Assembly: GCF_004794105.1 (NCBI RefSeq)
Contig: NZ_SRYR01000001.1
Location: forward strand, 682,001-746,000
Source: Clostridium sartagoforme
GTDB lineage: Bacteria > Bacillota > Clostridia > Clostridiales > Clostridiaceae
Length of the DNA stretch: 64,000 nt
Direction: 5' to 3'
The notes under the pieces were generated by a model. It saw only the letters and a list, made by a program, of their open reading frames with translations. It searched no databases and was not told where the DNA came from. A program made the position numbers and the translations under genes. Each line of letters starts with the position of its first letter. Position 1 is the first letter of the stretch. Shown piece by piece: positions 53,351-63,576 of the stretch.

Positions 53351-54226
53351 ATGCCAAGATTTAAAAAAATATATATAGAGACAACAAATATTTGTAATTT
53401 AAGTTGTAATTTTTGTCCTAAAACTAGTAGAGAACTAGGTTTTATGGAAGCTTACGAATTTAATAATATTATAGAAAAAATAAAGGGTTACACAAATTAT
53501 ATTTATTTGCATCTAATGGGTGAACCTTTTTTAAATAAGAATCTAGAAAGTTTTCTAAGAATTGCAAAAGAAGCTGATATAAAAGTTAATATTACTACTA
53601 ATGGAACTTTAATAAATAATGTTAGAGATATATTAATTGAATCTGGAGCAGTAAGGCAAATAAATATTTCGCTACATAGCTTTGAAGCAAATGAAAGTAA
53701 AATAGACTTTAATGAATATTTAAATAATGTGTTAAACTTTATAAAAGAAGCTAATGAAAAAAGTGAAATTATCTGTGCTTTAAGACTTTGGAATATGGAT
53801 ACTGAAGAGCTTAAAGCTAATAATGGCTTAAATAGTGAAATAATAAAAAGAATTGAAAATACATTAGAATTAGACTTTTCTCTTACACTGGCCTTAAGTG
53901 AGAAAAAAGGTATAAAACTTAAGGATAGAATATATTTAAATATGGCAGAAAAGTTTAGTTGGCCAGATGCTAATCTTTCTTTAATAAGTGAGGAAGTATT
54001 TTGTCATGGTCTTAGAGATCAAATAGGGATATTAGTAGATGGTACTGTAGTACCTTGCTGCTTGGACAGTGAGGGTAAAATAGCTCTTGGAAATATATTT
54101 GAACAAAGTCTTGAAGATATAATAACTTCGGAGAGAGCTATTAATATATATGATGGATTTTCTAGAAGAGTTGCAGTAGAAGATTTATGTAAGAGGTGTG
54201 GATATGCAAAAAGACGATTTAAATAA
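53351..54226 (+). CDS. Radical SAM protein with SPASM-type C-terminus
   Basis: The 291-residue protein has the 4Fe-4S motif CNLSCNFC at residues 15-22 and then HLMGEPFLNKNL, the usual radical SAM glycine-rich segment. The C-terminal cysteine cluster is SPASM-like: GTVVPCCLDSEGKIALGNIF, then EDLCKRCGYAK. SPASM enzymes often modify peptides or mature other enzymes, but no precursor peptide is visible nearby. The substrate is unknown. AAAAGGAG precedes ATG. It is followed 14 bp later by an ArAE-like gene. Confidence 0.88.
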   Translation: MPRFKKIYIETTNICNLSCNFCPKTSRELGFMEAYEFNNIIEKIKGYTNYIYLHLMGEPFLNKNLESFLRIAKEADIKVNITTNGTLINNVRDILIESGAVRQINISLHSFEANESKIDFNEYLNNVLNFIKEANEKSEIICALRLWNMDTEELKANNGLNSEIIKRIENTLELDFSLTLALSEKKGIKLKDRIYLNMAEKFSWPDANLSLISEEVFCHGLRDQIGILVDGTVVPCCLDSEGKIALGNIFEQSLEDIITSERAINIYDGFSRRVAVEDLCKRCGYAKRRFK

Positions 54227-54240
54227 GGGATGGTGGTAAT

Positions 54241-55233
54241 TTGAAATATATTTATAATTTAGCCTTTAAAATGTCTATAAGTGCGACTATAGCATTAGTT
54301 ATTGCAAATTTATTTAATGTACAATACGCTACAGTGGCAGCGGTTATTGCGATATTAAGTATTCAAGATACAAAGAAAAAAGCACTAATAGTAGGAAGAA
54401 ATAGAGTAGTTGCTTGTATAATAGCTATATTTTTATCTATAGGAATATTTAAGATATTAGGACAAAATCCTATTACTTTTGCAATATTTCTTTTAATATT
54501 TATACCCTTAACATCAAAATTTAATATTGCTGAGGGCATGGTTCCTGCTGTAGTTTTATCTACACATTTATTAATTGCAGGTGAACTTAATTCGTATTGG
54601 ATAATAAATGAGCTTTTAATTACCTTTATTGGGGTAGGAATAGCTTCTATAGCTAATTTATTTATGCCATCTCTAAGATCTGAGTTTAATGAGGATAAGG
54701 AGTATATTGAAAAAAGCTATAAAATTATTTTATATAAGATGGCAAACTCTTTAGTGAGTTATACAGTGGATATTGATGAAGAAATAATAATGAATGAGTT
54801 AGAGAATAGATTAACAGAAGCAGTAAATAGGGCATATAAAATAGCTAGCAATAACTTATTAAATACTGATTCTTATTATATTGATTATATGAATATGAGA
54901 AAGATTCAATTTGATATTATTAAAAAATTAAGATCACATTTTGAAAAGTTTTATATGTCTTTTGAACAAACCTTTATGATTTCAAAATTTACGAAAAGTG
55001 TTGCATCTCAAATAAAAGATACTAATGATTGTTTAGACTTATTAGAGGAACTTGAAGTTTTAAAGGAAGACTTTAAGCAAATGGCTTTGCCTAAAACTAG
55101 AGAAGAATTCGAGAATAGGGCACAATTACTACAATTTTTAAACGATATGGAAGATTTATTAAGAATAAAGAGAAACTTTATTTTAAATTATTCTAGTGAA
55201 AATAAAAGGGATAAATTTACAATAAAATCATAA
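54241..55233 (+). CDS. ArAE-type membrane protein (DUF939, putative aromatic acid exporter)
   Basis: The 330-residue product has an N-terminal half with about five hydrophobic segments (FKMSISATIALVIANLFNVQYATVAAVIAILS in outline). A helical cytoplasmic C-terminal half contains LRIKRNFIL near the end. This is the ArAE_1 plus ArAE_1_C layout found in Firmicutes. Related proteins export aromatic acids, but function is not shown for this group. TTG 54241 has GGGATGG 5 nt upstream. It is probably co-transcribed with the radical SAM gene. Confidence 0.8.
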   Translation: MKYIYNLAFKMSISATIALVIANLFNVQYATVAAVIAILSIQDTKKKALIVGRNRVVACIIAIFLSIGIFKILGQNPITFAIFLLIFIPLTSKFNIAEGMVPAVVLSTHLLIAGELNSYWIINELLITFIGVGIASIANLFMPSLRSEFNEDKEYIEKSYKIILYKMANSLVSYTVDIDEEIIMNELENRLTEAVNRAYKIASNNLLNTDSYYIDYMNMRKIQFDIIKKLRSHFEKFYMSFEQTFMISKFTKSVASQIKDTNDCLDLLEELEVLKEDFKQMALPKTREEFENRAQLLQFLNDMEDLLRIKRNFILNYSSENKRDKFTIKS

Positions 55234-55262
55234 AGGGGTATAATATTATAGGGGGAGATTTT

Positions 55263-56045
55263 ATGGAAGAAAATACAATTTTAGAATTAAAAGACTTAAA
55301 AATGAATTTTGGAGAAAAAGAAGTATTAAAAGGCATTAATTTGAAGGTTAAAAGTGGTAGCATTATTGGCTATATAGGACCTAATGGTGCTGGTAAAAGT
55401 ACTACAGTTAAATTAATATTAGGACTTGTTACAGGATATTCTGGAGAAATAAGGGTAATGGGAACTGATATTGCTACAGGAGATGAAAGTTATAAGAAGA
55501 AAATAGGTTATGTTCCTGAAGTCCCAGAGATATATGATAGTTTAACTGGTAAGGAGTATTTAACATTTGTTGGACAACTATATGGTATAAATTATAATGC
55601 AGTAGATAACAAAGCAAGAAAGCTTATGGATATTTTAGGGATATTAGATTCTTATGAAAAAAGAATCTCATCATATTCTAAAGGTATGAAGCAAAAGCTT
55701 ATACTTATTTCTAGTTTAATTCATAATCCAGAAATTTTATTTTTAGACGAGCCATTAAGTGGTTTAGATGCTAATAGTGTTATGATAATAAAAGAAATAC
55801 TATCTCATCTTGCAAAGGAAGGAAAGACTATATTTTATTCTTCTCATATTATGGAAGTAGTTGAGAAAATAAGTGATAGAATAGTATTAATAAATAATGG
55901 TGAAATTGTAGCTGATGGAAATTTCGATGAGTTAAAAAATAGCTTTAAGGAAAGTAGTCTTGAAAGTATATTTAATGAGGTTACTGGATTTCATGAATAC
56001 AAGGAACTTGCAGATAACTTTATTTCAGTAGTTAAAGAGGTATAG
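55263..56045 (+). CDS. ABC transporter ATP-binding protein
   Basis: The 260-residue ATPase has Walker A GPNGAGKS, the signature region SSYSKGMKQKL (in place of LSGGQ), Walker B ILFLDEPLSGLD and the switch histidine in SSHIMEVVE. It belongs to the DRA/CcmA-type exporters. GGGGGAG precedes ATG 55263. Its stop is 2 bp before the permease gene, with which it should form an exporter of unknown substrate. Confidence 0.93.
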   Translation: MEENTILELKDLKMNFGEKEVLKGINLKVKSGSIIGYIGPNGAGKSTTVKLILGLVTGYSGEIRVMGTDIATGDESYKKKIGYVPEVPEIYDSLTGKEYLTFVGQLYGINYNAVDNKARKLMDILGILDSYEKRISSYSKGMKQKLILISSLIHNPEILFLDEPLSGLDANSVMIIKEILSHLAKEGKTIFYSSHIMEVVEKISDRIVLINNGEIVADGNFDELKNSFKESSLESIFNEVTGFHEYKELADNFISVVKEV

Positions 56046-56047
56046 CT

Positions 56048-57709
56048 ATGAAGGAATTTAAAGTATTAAAGGTTCTAGATAAAATATCAGGACTTTATAA
56101 AAAGTTTGGTGTAGATTATGAAGTACTTAGATTAATATTAAATGTAAAATTAACTATGGATGGAAGAAGAAAAGCTACAGTTTTTAATAACGATAATAGT
56201 AAAAAAAAGAAAAAGGATGAAGATTCTAATCAGTTTTATAAGGCTTTAATTTTATATGCCTTTATGGGACTGTTTTTAGGCATTATGCTTATATTTGATA
56301 TTAATAAGATGTATATGATGGCAGTATATTTTTCTGCAATAATGTTTATGGTTTTGACTATTTTTATATCTGATTTTTCTTATGTTATTTTAGATATTAG
56401 AGATAAAAATATCATATCTACTAAAGGAGTAGATAGTAAAACTATAAATGCAGCTAAAATAACTCACGTTTTTCTTTATATGCTTTATTTGACTATAGCT
56501 TTAGCAGGAGTATCTTTATTAGTATCTTTTAAATATGGGATAGGATATTTCTTAATATTTTTAATTGAAATAATTTTAATAGATATACTTATGATAATTA
56601 TAACAGCTTTGGCATATCTTTTAGTTTTAAAGTTTTTTGATGGCGAAAAATTAAAAGACTTAATAAATTTTGTTCAAATAGGCCTAAGTATTTTTATTAT
56701 AGTAATGTATCAAGTAATACCTAGATTATTTGAGTTTGTTAATTTAGCAGATATAAATTATCAAGAAAAGTTATGGCATTTGCTAATACCGCCTATGTGG
56801 TTTGCAGCTCCACTTTCAATAGTTTCTGGAGAAGGTGTAACTTATCTTAAGGTAATAATGTGTATTTTAGCTTTTATTATCCCAGTTATTTCAATATTTA
56901 TATACTTAAAATTAACTCCAGCCTTTGAGAGAAATCTTCAAAAGTTAAATAATAATGATGACAAAGTTAAAGAAAAAGTTAGTTTCCTAATAAAGATAAA
57001 CAATTTCTTTTGCAAGGATAATACAGAAAGAGCCTTTTTTAATTTTTCAATTGGAATTATGAATTCTGAAAGGGAGTTTAAACTTAAAATTTATCCTAAT
57101 TTAGCACTAGGTATAGTTTTACCTATAATTTTTCTTATAACAGGTATTGATAGGAATAATCCAGCAGGAGTTTTTGAAGGATTAAGAAACTCAAAATTAT
57201 ATCTTTCAATATATGCTTTTTCATTTATTATTCCTAATATTATTATTATGCTAAGATACTCAGAGAGGTATTTAGGAGCTTGGATTTATGAAGTTGCACC
57301 TATAAAAAATACGTCAGCCATTTTTAGAGGAGTATTAAAAGGTGCTATTTATAAATTTATTTTAATGCCTTATTTAGTTATTTCTGCAATATATATATTT
57401 GTATTCGGACCAAAGGTTATAATACATTTAGTCATAGCCTTTCTAGTATTTATTTTACTAATGATTTTAAACTTTATGAAATTAAGTAAGGTACTACCAT
57501 TTTCTAAGAAGTTTGAAGCTACTAATAGTGGAGAAAGTGTTGCAGCTATGTTTCTTTATCTTTTTAGTATAATAGTTGCGGTAGGTATTCACTTTATAAT
57601 TAGTAAATTTATTATAGCGCAGTTTATTTTTGTTGTAATTTTATTATTAATAGATCTATATTTATGGAAGTTTTCCTTAGTTGTTCCTAAAGAAAAACTA
57701 AAAAATTAG
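56048..57709 (+). CDS. ABC exporter permease, large membrane subunit
   Basis: The 553-residue product has about twelve hydrophobic segments in two clusters (about 75-290 and 350-545). A Lys/Asp-rich loop (NDNSKKKKKDEDSN) precedes the first. No conserved catalytic motif is visible. The size and its position directly after the ATPase identify it as the membrane part of an ABC-2-like exporter. A TATAGCT spacer with AAAGAGG upstream precedes ATG. Substrate unknown. Confidence 0.82.
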   Translation: MKEFKVLKVLDKISGLYKKFGVDYEVLRLILNVKLTMDGRRKATVFNNDNSKKKKKDEDSNQFYKALILYAFMGLFLGIMLIFDINKMYMMAVYFSAIMFMVLTIFISDFSYVILDIRDKNIISTKGVDSKTINAAKITHVFLYMLYLTIALAGVSLLVSFKYGIGYFLIFLIEIILIDILMIIITALAYLLVLKFFDGEKLKDLINFVQIGLSIFIIVMYQVIPRLFEFVNLADINYQEKLWHLLIPPMWFAAPLSIVSGEGVTYLKVIMCILAFIIPVISIFIYLKLTPAFERNLQKLNNNDDKVKEKVSFLIKINNFFCKDNTERAFFNFSIGIMNSEREFKLKIYPNLALGIVLPIIFLITGIDRNNPAGVFEGLRNSKLYLSIYAFSFIIPNIIIMLRYSERYLGAWIYEVAPIKNTSAIFRGVLKGAIYKFILMPYLVISAIYIFVFGPKVIIHLVIAFLVFILLMILNFMKLSKVLPFSKKFEATNSGESVAAMFLYLFSIIVAVGIHFIISKFIIAQFIFVVILLLIDLYLWKFSLVVPKEKLKN

Positions 57710-57719
57710 TATATAAATA

Positions 57720-57762
57720 AAATCACTTAGCTTTATTTAAGAAGTACTAAGTGATTTTATTT
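57720..57762 (+). terminator. Terminator of the ABC transporter genes
   Basis: AAATCACTTAG and CTAAGTGATTT pair across a 17-nt loop, then ATTTTATTTT. Confidence 0.75.
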
Positions 57763-57809
57763 TATTTTTAGTATATAATAGTTAAAAAAAGATTAACAAG
57801 GAGAAAAAT

Positions 57810-59012
57810 ATGTCAAAGGTAATAGTAGTTGGAGCAGGCCCCTCAGGAATAATGGCGGCGCTTTCAGCTTCAAAAAATAACGAGGTTATTTTAATAGAAA
57901 GAAATAATGAAATAGGTAAGAAACTTAAGCTTACTGGTGGTGGAAGATGTAATATTACTAATAATAGAGATATAGAAGAGTTTTTTGAAAAGATAGTTAC
58001 AAATAAAAAGTTTTTATATAGTGCATTATATACTTTCTCTAATTATAATTTATTGGAGTATTTTAAGGAAAAAGGACTTGAGTATAAGGTTGAATATGAT
58101 CAAAAGGTATTTACTAAAAGCGATAAAGCAGATGAGGTTATAGAAATATTTAAAAGAGACCTTATGAAACATGAGGTTAGAACTTATTATAATACAAAGG
58201 TAAGTGATTTATTAGTTGAAAATAACACCATTAAAGGAGTAGTAACAGGAGAAGGTAATGAAATTTATGCTGATAAGGTTATCGTTACTACAGGTGGTAA
58301 GAGTTATCCTACTACAGGTTCAGATGGAAGTATGTTTGAAATATTGAAAAATCATGGTCATACTATAAATAACTTTTATCCTGCCCTTATTCCTCTTGTA
58401 ATAAAAGAGGGCTTTGTGAAGAATCTACAAGGTATAGCAATAAAAGAAGCAGTAATAAGTACTACTATAAAGAAAAAGAAAATTCAAAGGCAAGGTGATA
58501 TGCTATTTACTCACTTTGGAATATCTGGTCCAGGAGTTCTTAAGTTTTCTTCTTATATAAATAAAATATTAAAAGAAAGAGAAGTAGAAATAAATATTGA
58601 CCTTTTACCTGAAATATCTAAAGAAGAGCTTTCACAAATAATAAGATGTAGTAATAAGAGTATTTTAAATAGTCTAAGGGAATACTTACCTCAAAATTTT
58701 ATAAAAGAAATTTTGAATATTTTAGAATTAACTGAAGTAAAAGTATCTGAGCTTAAAAAAGAAGATGAATTAAAATTAATTAGTTACATAAAAGAAATGA
58801 AACTAACAGTAGAAGATACTATTACAATTAAAGCTGCTATGGTTACTAGTGGTGGAGTAAGCGTAAAAGAAATAAACGCTTCTACTATGGAAAGTAAAAT
58901 TATTAATGGTTTATTCTTTGCTGGGGAAGTAATAGATATAGATGCTGAAACAGGTGGATATAATCTTCAAATGGCATTTTCAACAGGATACCTTGCAGGG
59001 GAAGACAATTAG
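57810..59012 (+). CDS. BaiN/HI0933-family NAD(P)/FAD-dependent oxidoreductase
   Basis: The 400-residue flavoprotein has the dinucleotide-binding motif VVGAGPSGIMAALSA at its start, and then the family marker GKKLKLTGGGRCNITNN. Later come TTGGKSYPTTGSDGSMF and the C-terminal FAD motif FFAGEVIDIDAETGGYNLQMAFSTG. Family members are cytoplasmic flavoproteins; some reduce bile acid intermediates, but the role here is unknown. ACAAGGAG precedes ATG. Its stop overlaps the arm of a dispersed repeat (CAATTAGCAATTAATAATT). Confidence 0.92.
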   Translation: MSKVIVVGAGPSGIMAALSASKNNEVILIERNNEIGKKLKLTGGGRCNITNNRDIEEFFEKIVTNKKFLYSALYTFSNYNLLEYFKEKGLEYKVEYDQKVFTKSDKADEVIEIFKRDLMKHEVRTYYNTKVSDLLVENNTIKGVVTGEGNEIYADKVIVTTGGKSYPTTGSDGSMFEILKNHGHTINNFYPALIPLVIKEGFVKNLQGIAIKEAVISTTIKKKKIQRQGDMLFTHFGISGPGVLKFSSYINKILKEREVEINIDLLPEISKEELSQIIRCSNKSILNSLREYLPQNFIKEILNILELTEVKVSELKKEDELKLISYIKEMKLTVEDTITIKAAMVTSGGVSVKEINASTMESKIINGLFFAGEVIDIDAETGGYNLQMAFSTGYLAGEDN

Positions 59013-59104
59013 CAATTAATAATTAACAATGAATAATTAATGAAGTACTTCCTGAGGAATTACTTCATTAATTGTCAATTGCCAACTGTTCATTGTTAAT
59101 TGAA
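59013..59104. repeat. Dispersed intergenic repeat (copy 9)
   Basis: CAATTAATAATTAACAATGAATAATTAATG, then TGAAGTACTTCC-TGA-GGAATTACTTCA, then TTAATTGTCAATTGCC-ACTGTTCATTGTTAATTG. The outer arms are complementary and could form one long stem. Confidence 0.65.
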
Positions 59105-59132
59105 AAAAGGGCTGTTTAAAACAGCCCTTTTA
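59105..59132. terminator. Bidirectional terminator
   Basis: AAAAGGGCTGTTT and AACAGCCCTTTT pair around AA, between convergent genes. Confidence 0.85.
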
Positions 59133-60443
59133 GTTTGGAAGTGGTTGATAGGTACTTCTATCTAAATATTGTTTATTTACAAGTTCTCCATTTGCGTTAT
59201 AGCTATTTAAATATACATCTGCACTTAATGGACCTAAAGGTACAGAAACTGGTTCATATGTCATTCCATTCTTTATAGAAATATCTGACCAGAACTCAAT
59301 TGTTAAACTTCCATTTCCTGCATAAGTATTAATAACTATAGGATAATCAGTAGTATTTGTAAACTTTAAGTCTATTAAGTTATCAGCTAAAGTTGCATCT
59401 AAGCCTATTGGAACATATGAAACTGGCATCATATGATTTAACCTTTCAATAGGAATAATACCTGCTCTAAGCATAGCATTATATAAAGTAGAGGATACTT
59501 GACATACGCCTCCTCCAACTCCAGGTACAACTTCACCACCTACATAAGTATTAGCTTCAACGAAACCATTTTCTAGAGTAGTTGGGCCTATTGCTTTTTC
59601 AGTTGAAAAAGTTTCACCAGGCATAACAATTTGGTTGTCTATATTTCTTGCAGCAAGTTGAAGGTTTGTTCCGCTTGGACCACTTGGATACTTAGTAGTA
59701 AATGAAGAAAGTTTATTTTGCACAGTTCCTAAAGCTGATGCTTTAATATCTGCATCCACTACTTCAACATTTCCCACTACCTCAACTAAGTTTGGAGCTT
59801 TCATATCTTTAATTTTATCTTTAATATTTTTAATAAGTTCATCAGTGTTTAATTTAAGTCCAGTAGAATCGTTTGATATACTAATTGCGTTTCCAGAAAT
59901 ATTAATAGAAGCATTAGTTGGAGCAACATTTACTGAACTTGAAATATCAGATACAAAAGCGTTTAATTTTTCATCATTAAATAGAACTTCAAATTCATAC
60001 TCTCTATTTTCAGGTTTCTTTATTAAATTAAGCTTTTTAAAGAAACTTTCATTTTTACCAAAGTTTAAAATTTCATTTACTAAATCTTCAGAGTTTAAAG
60101 AAGCGTCTAGGTCCTTGTAAGAAATTTTAAATTCAGAACTATTTGCATTAACAGCTAGTTCTTTATTACTTATATCTTGTAGTAAGCTTGATATAGAATT
60201 TTTTAACTCTTCTTCATTAAGGCCAGATAAATCTTTACTTAATATATAAGCACCAGGATAAGCCTTATTTTCGTAACTATTAATTAGCTTAACATTCTTT
60301 ACAGTGAAAAATCCACCTAAAGCAAGTATTAAGGCTAATACAACAAGAGATATTTTTAAAAACTTTGGTGTGAAAATTGTACTTTTCTTAGAACTTGCTA
60401 CCACTTCCTTTTGTCCTTCAGTGTTAAGATTATTATTATCCAT
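59130..60443 (-). CDS. VanW-family cell wall protein
   Basis: The 437-residue product has a short cytoplasmic start and one membrane segment (about 30-52: FLKISLVVLALILALGGFF). Putative peptidoglycan-binding repeats follow (about 60-225). The VanW domain holds MPGETFSTEKAIGPTTLENGF, PGVGGGVCQVSSTLYNAML and RAGIIPIERLNHMMPV. The role of VanW proteins is unknown; they are common in clostridial envelopes. I use ATG 60443; a TTG at 60452 is an alternative. Confidence 0.9.
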   Translation of the reverse strand: MDNNNLNTEGQKEVVASSKKSTIFTPKFLKISLVVLALILALGGFFTVKNVKLINSYENKAYPGAYILSKDLSGLNEEELKNSISSLLQDISNKELAVNANSSEFKISYKDLDASLNSEDLVNEILNFGKNESFFKKLNLIKKPENREYEFEVLFNDEKLNAFVSDISSSVNVAPTNASINISGNAISISNDSTGLKLNTDELIKNIKDKIKDMKAPNLVEVVGNVEVVDADIKASALGTVQNKLSSFTTKYPSGPSGTNLQLAARNIDNQIVMPGETFSTEKAIGPTTLENGFVEANTYVGGEVVPGVGGGVCQVSSTLYNAMLRAGIIPIERLNHMMPVSYVPIGLDATLADNLIDLKFTNTTDYPIVINTYAGNGSLTIEFWSDISIKNGMTYEPVSVPLGPLSADVYLNSYNANGELVNKQYLDRSTYQPLPN

Positions 60444-60662
60444 AAGTACCAACTTTCTTTATTTTATTCAAGGTTAACCTTGCATATATAGTTTACAACC
60501 AAAGCACATTAAATTCAATACAAAAATCAATAATTTATACTAATAATTACCAAAAGAATTTAGGGAGTTTAATTTTTATAAATTATCATATAAATATTTA
60601 CAATAAATCCATATATGGTTAAAATTAAAGTTGGCAATAAATAGAATTAACAGGGGGATAAA

Positions 60663-62381
60663 ATGAAGAAGGAAAGAAAAACTATAAGTAAAAAATGGAA
60701 AACTATTGGGGGTAAAATATTCAAAATAAATTTTTTAGTAACTGTAATATCTATGATAATATTATTAGCTATTAATATTTTTATTTTTAATAGAATATTA
60801 GCTTCAATAACAGATGATGTTTTAACGAAGGGAAAAAATATTAAAGGTTCAATATCAACAGTAGATCTAGAAGTAGTATTAGAAAACAAATCAACAGTTG
60901 GCTACGATTATAAAAAGCTTAAGAGTGATTTAACCAATGCTAAAAGTAATGAAGCAGTTAACTATGCGGCTATACTAGCTGAAAATAGTCAAGGAAAAAT
61001 AGAAATTTTATTAGATAGCCAAGCTAATTTACTTAACCTAGGAAAAGAAGAAGCTATAAATAGTACATTAAAAATAGCAATGGAAGGCGAAGTTTCACAT
61101 GTTAGAGAAAAATTAGAAGGTAAAGATATTATAAAAGTTTATTATCCTATTAAAGACACAAGTGGCAATGTATCTGCAGTATTAGAGATATATAGTGATG
61201 TCACTAATATAATAAATATAAGAAACATAGTAATGATTCAATTATTAATTTTAGCAGTGTCTTTAATACTAGTATATATATTAATGTCATTTTTATTATC
61301 TAGAAGTATTAATAAAGGTGTTAAAGGTATAATTAATGGATTAGTAACTATGTCAAAGGGTGACTTAACAGAAGAAGTTAATATTAAAAATCAAGACGAG
61401 TTAGGCTTAATAGCAAAATACATAAATGAACTTCAAAAGAATATATCAGAAATGATATGCAAAATTTTAAATTTATCTAAGAAGGAATTTGAAGAAATAG
61501 ATCAGTTATCTAAATCAAGTGGGGACATGGCAGTATCTTCTGAGGAGGTTACTGCAACAATACAAGAAATTGATAGTAATATTATAATTCAAAACGAAGA
61601 TTCTAAGAAAATAAATAATTTTTTAGAAAAGTTTGGGGAGTTAATACAAGATGTTAAAAATTCAATTAATAATATTAATAGTAATCTATCAATAATTAAA
61701 AATAAGCTTAGTTTAAATAATAAGGATTTAATTACTTTAAATGATTCAAAAAATGATATTGAAAACTCTTCAAAAACTATGAATGAAAAAATTAATGATT
61801 TATACAATTCAATTGAAAAAATAAAAGAAATAACTAACTTTATTGATTCCATGGCAGATCAAACAAATCTTTTAGCATTAAATGCTGCAATAGAAGCAGC
61901 TAGAGTAGGGGAAGAAGGTAAAGGATTTGCTGTAGTTGCAAATGAAATTAGAAAACTTGCTGAAGATGTTAAAAAGTCTTCGTATAGTATTGATGGAGTC
62001 TTAAGTAATATTTCTATTGAAGGTCAAGAGGTAATAAATATAACAGAAGTGTTAAATACAAAGTTATCTAAGCAGTTTTCAGTCATAGATGACTCAGTTA
62101 TATCATTTAATGGAATTGTAGGGGAAATATTAGATTTAACACAAAAAATATCTAATGTTAATGGAAAAATGGATAAGGTTCTTGAAGAAAGAAATTATAT
62201 ATTTGCATCTGTTTCTAAATCAAGTGAATTATTAGATGATATTTCAAAATCCTCTGAAGAAATAAAGAATTTATCACTTGGTTTAAGTATAATGGCACAG
62301 GGAATTGCAGAAATTGCAGAAATATTAAATAACAATACTAATAATAAAAACACTGTATTAAGTGTATTTAAAACTAAATAG
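60663..62381 (+). CDS. Methyl-accepting chemotaxis protein
   Basis: The 572-residue receptor has a first span (about 18-42) and a mid-size extracellular domain (about 43-185) with [20 protein letters not shown] second span (about 192-217), HAMP (to about 270) and a signalling domain with the tip [30 protein letters not shown] near residue 400 follow. Ligand unknown. ATG 60663 follows CAGGGGG. With the 50338 gene it gives two distinct receptors in this window. Confidence 0.92.
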   Translation: MKKERKTISKKWKTIGGKIFKINFLVTVISMIILLAINIFIFNRILASITDDVLTKGKNIKGSISTVDLEVVLENKSTVGYDYKKLKSDLTNAKSNEAVNYAAILAENSQGKIEILLDSQANLLNLGKEEAINSTLKIAMEGEVSHVREKLEGKDIIKVYYPIKDTSGNVSAVLEIYSDVTNIINIRNIVMIQLLILAVSLILVYILMSFLLSRSINKGVKGIINGLVTMSKGDLTEEVNIKNQDELGLIAKYINELQKNISEMICKILNLSKKEFEEIDQLSKSSGDMAVSSEEVTATIQEIDSNIIIQNEDSKKINNFLEKFGELIQDVKNSINNINSNLSIIKNKLSLNNKDLITLNDSKNDIENSSKTMNEKINDLYNSIEKIKEITNFIDSMADQTNLLALNAAIEAARVGEEGKGFAVVANEIRKLAEDVKKSSYSIDGVLSNISIEGQEVINITEVLNTKLSKQFSVIDDSVISFNGIVGEILDLTQKISNVNGKMDKVLEERNYIFASVSKSSELLDDISKSSEEIKNLSLGLSIMAQGIAEIAEILNNNTNNKNTVLSVFKTK

Positions 62382-62556
62382 TTATGGTTTTAGGGATAAG
62401 TAAGAATGATATAAGGTACTTTTATGCTTTTTATACAAAATTGATTTTTGACAAATAACCATATAAATAGATTTTATACAACAGATTAGTTAATTGATAA
62501 ATTTAGCAATTAAGTTTAAAATATCACTAAGAATAGTACGTTTAAGGAGTGATATT

Positions 62557-63459
62557 ATGAAAGCGGAAAACAAAATTCTTAAATTTTCTGCCCTTGGTGG
62601 ATTGTTCTTCGCAGTTTTAGGTATTGCCTGGGGATGAGCTATAAACTCCAAAATGATAAGTTTTGATGGTTTTTACTCATTTATTAGTTTAGGGCTTGCC
62701 ATTTTTGCAATTGTTATTACTAATTTTATTAATAAGAAGGACTTTAAAAACTATCCATTTGGAAAATCAACATTAGAACCTATATTAGTTATTATTAAAT
62801 CTTTAGTTTTACTTATAATGTGTTCGATAACGATGCTTTCAGCAATAAGACAAGTATTTAACGGTGGTAATAGTGTAGATGAAGGATTTGCACTTTGGTA
62901 TTCTATAATATCATCAGTTGGATGTACTTGGGTTTATTTATATATGAAAAAATCATCTAAAAGCCTTAACTCCGAGATAGTTAAAGTAGAAAGTAATCAA
63001 TGGCTTATGGATGCTATGATTAGTGTTGGTGTTTTAGTTGGTTTTGTATTTAGTATTATATTAAAAAAGTTAGAGTTATATGAGATTTCAAAATATGTTG
63101 ACCCTGGTATGGTTATTCTTACATCTAGTACTTTTTTAAGGATGCCAATTAGATCAATTATTGAAGCCTTTAAAGAACTTATTAACACAAGTGCAGATGA
63201 AGAGATAAATTATGATATTAATAATTTAGTTAAGACTATACAAGATGAATATAATATTGATGATTCTGTTGCTAGAGTAGCTAAAATTGGAAGAGAACTT
63301 AGAATTGAAATAGATTTTATAGTATCCAATGAATCTAAAATTAAATCCATAGAAGATATGGACAAGGTTAGAGAGTATATTGATAATAATACAAATCATT
63401 TTGATTTAAAAAAATGGTTAAATATTTCTTTTACTAAAAATAAAAAATGGGCTGTGTAA
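62557..63459 (+). pseudogene. CDF-like cation transporter interrupted by in-frame TGA
   Basis: ATG 62557 has AAGGAG 8 nt upstream and begins KAENKILKFSALGGLFFAVLG, the first membrane helix. Codon 27 (62635-62637) is TGA. The same frame continues with AINSKMISFDGFYSFISLGLAI to 63459, a total of about 300 codons. Downstream motifs DGFYSFIS and WLMDAMIS resemble the COG3965 branch of CDF transporters. An internal ATG (62653) gives 268 residues but would lack the first span, and no ribosome site precedes it. It is either a nonsense mutant or read through. A Trp (TGG) would fit this position. Confidence 0.75.
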
Positions 63460-63473
63460 AAACAGGTTAAAAT

Positions 63474-63527
63474 TGTACTTTATTTGATAAGCTTTAGTTT
63501 ATCCTATAAGGTACATTTGTTTTTTTA
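63474..63527 (+). terminator. Terminator after the CDF-like gene
   Basis: TGTACTTTATTTGATAA pairs imperfectly with TTTATCCTATAAGGTACA, followed by TTTGTTTTTTT. Confidence 0.7.
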
Positions 63528-63576
63528 CGAAAAGAATAATATAGGAATAAATATTATAAACGCTGGAGGGGTAATA

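Noticed and set aside
60453..60662. Sigma-28 promoter before the second chemoreceptor
   Set aside because: TTAAAATTAAAGTTGGCAAT has a TAAA box but no GCCGATAA-like element at the right distance.
62635..62680. TGA in the CDF-like gene read as selenocysteine
   Set aside because: No stable stem-loop of the bacterial SECIS type directly follows the codon, and the position is inside a membrane helix end where selenocysteine has no known role.
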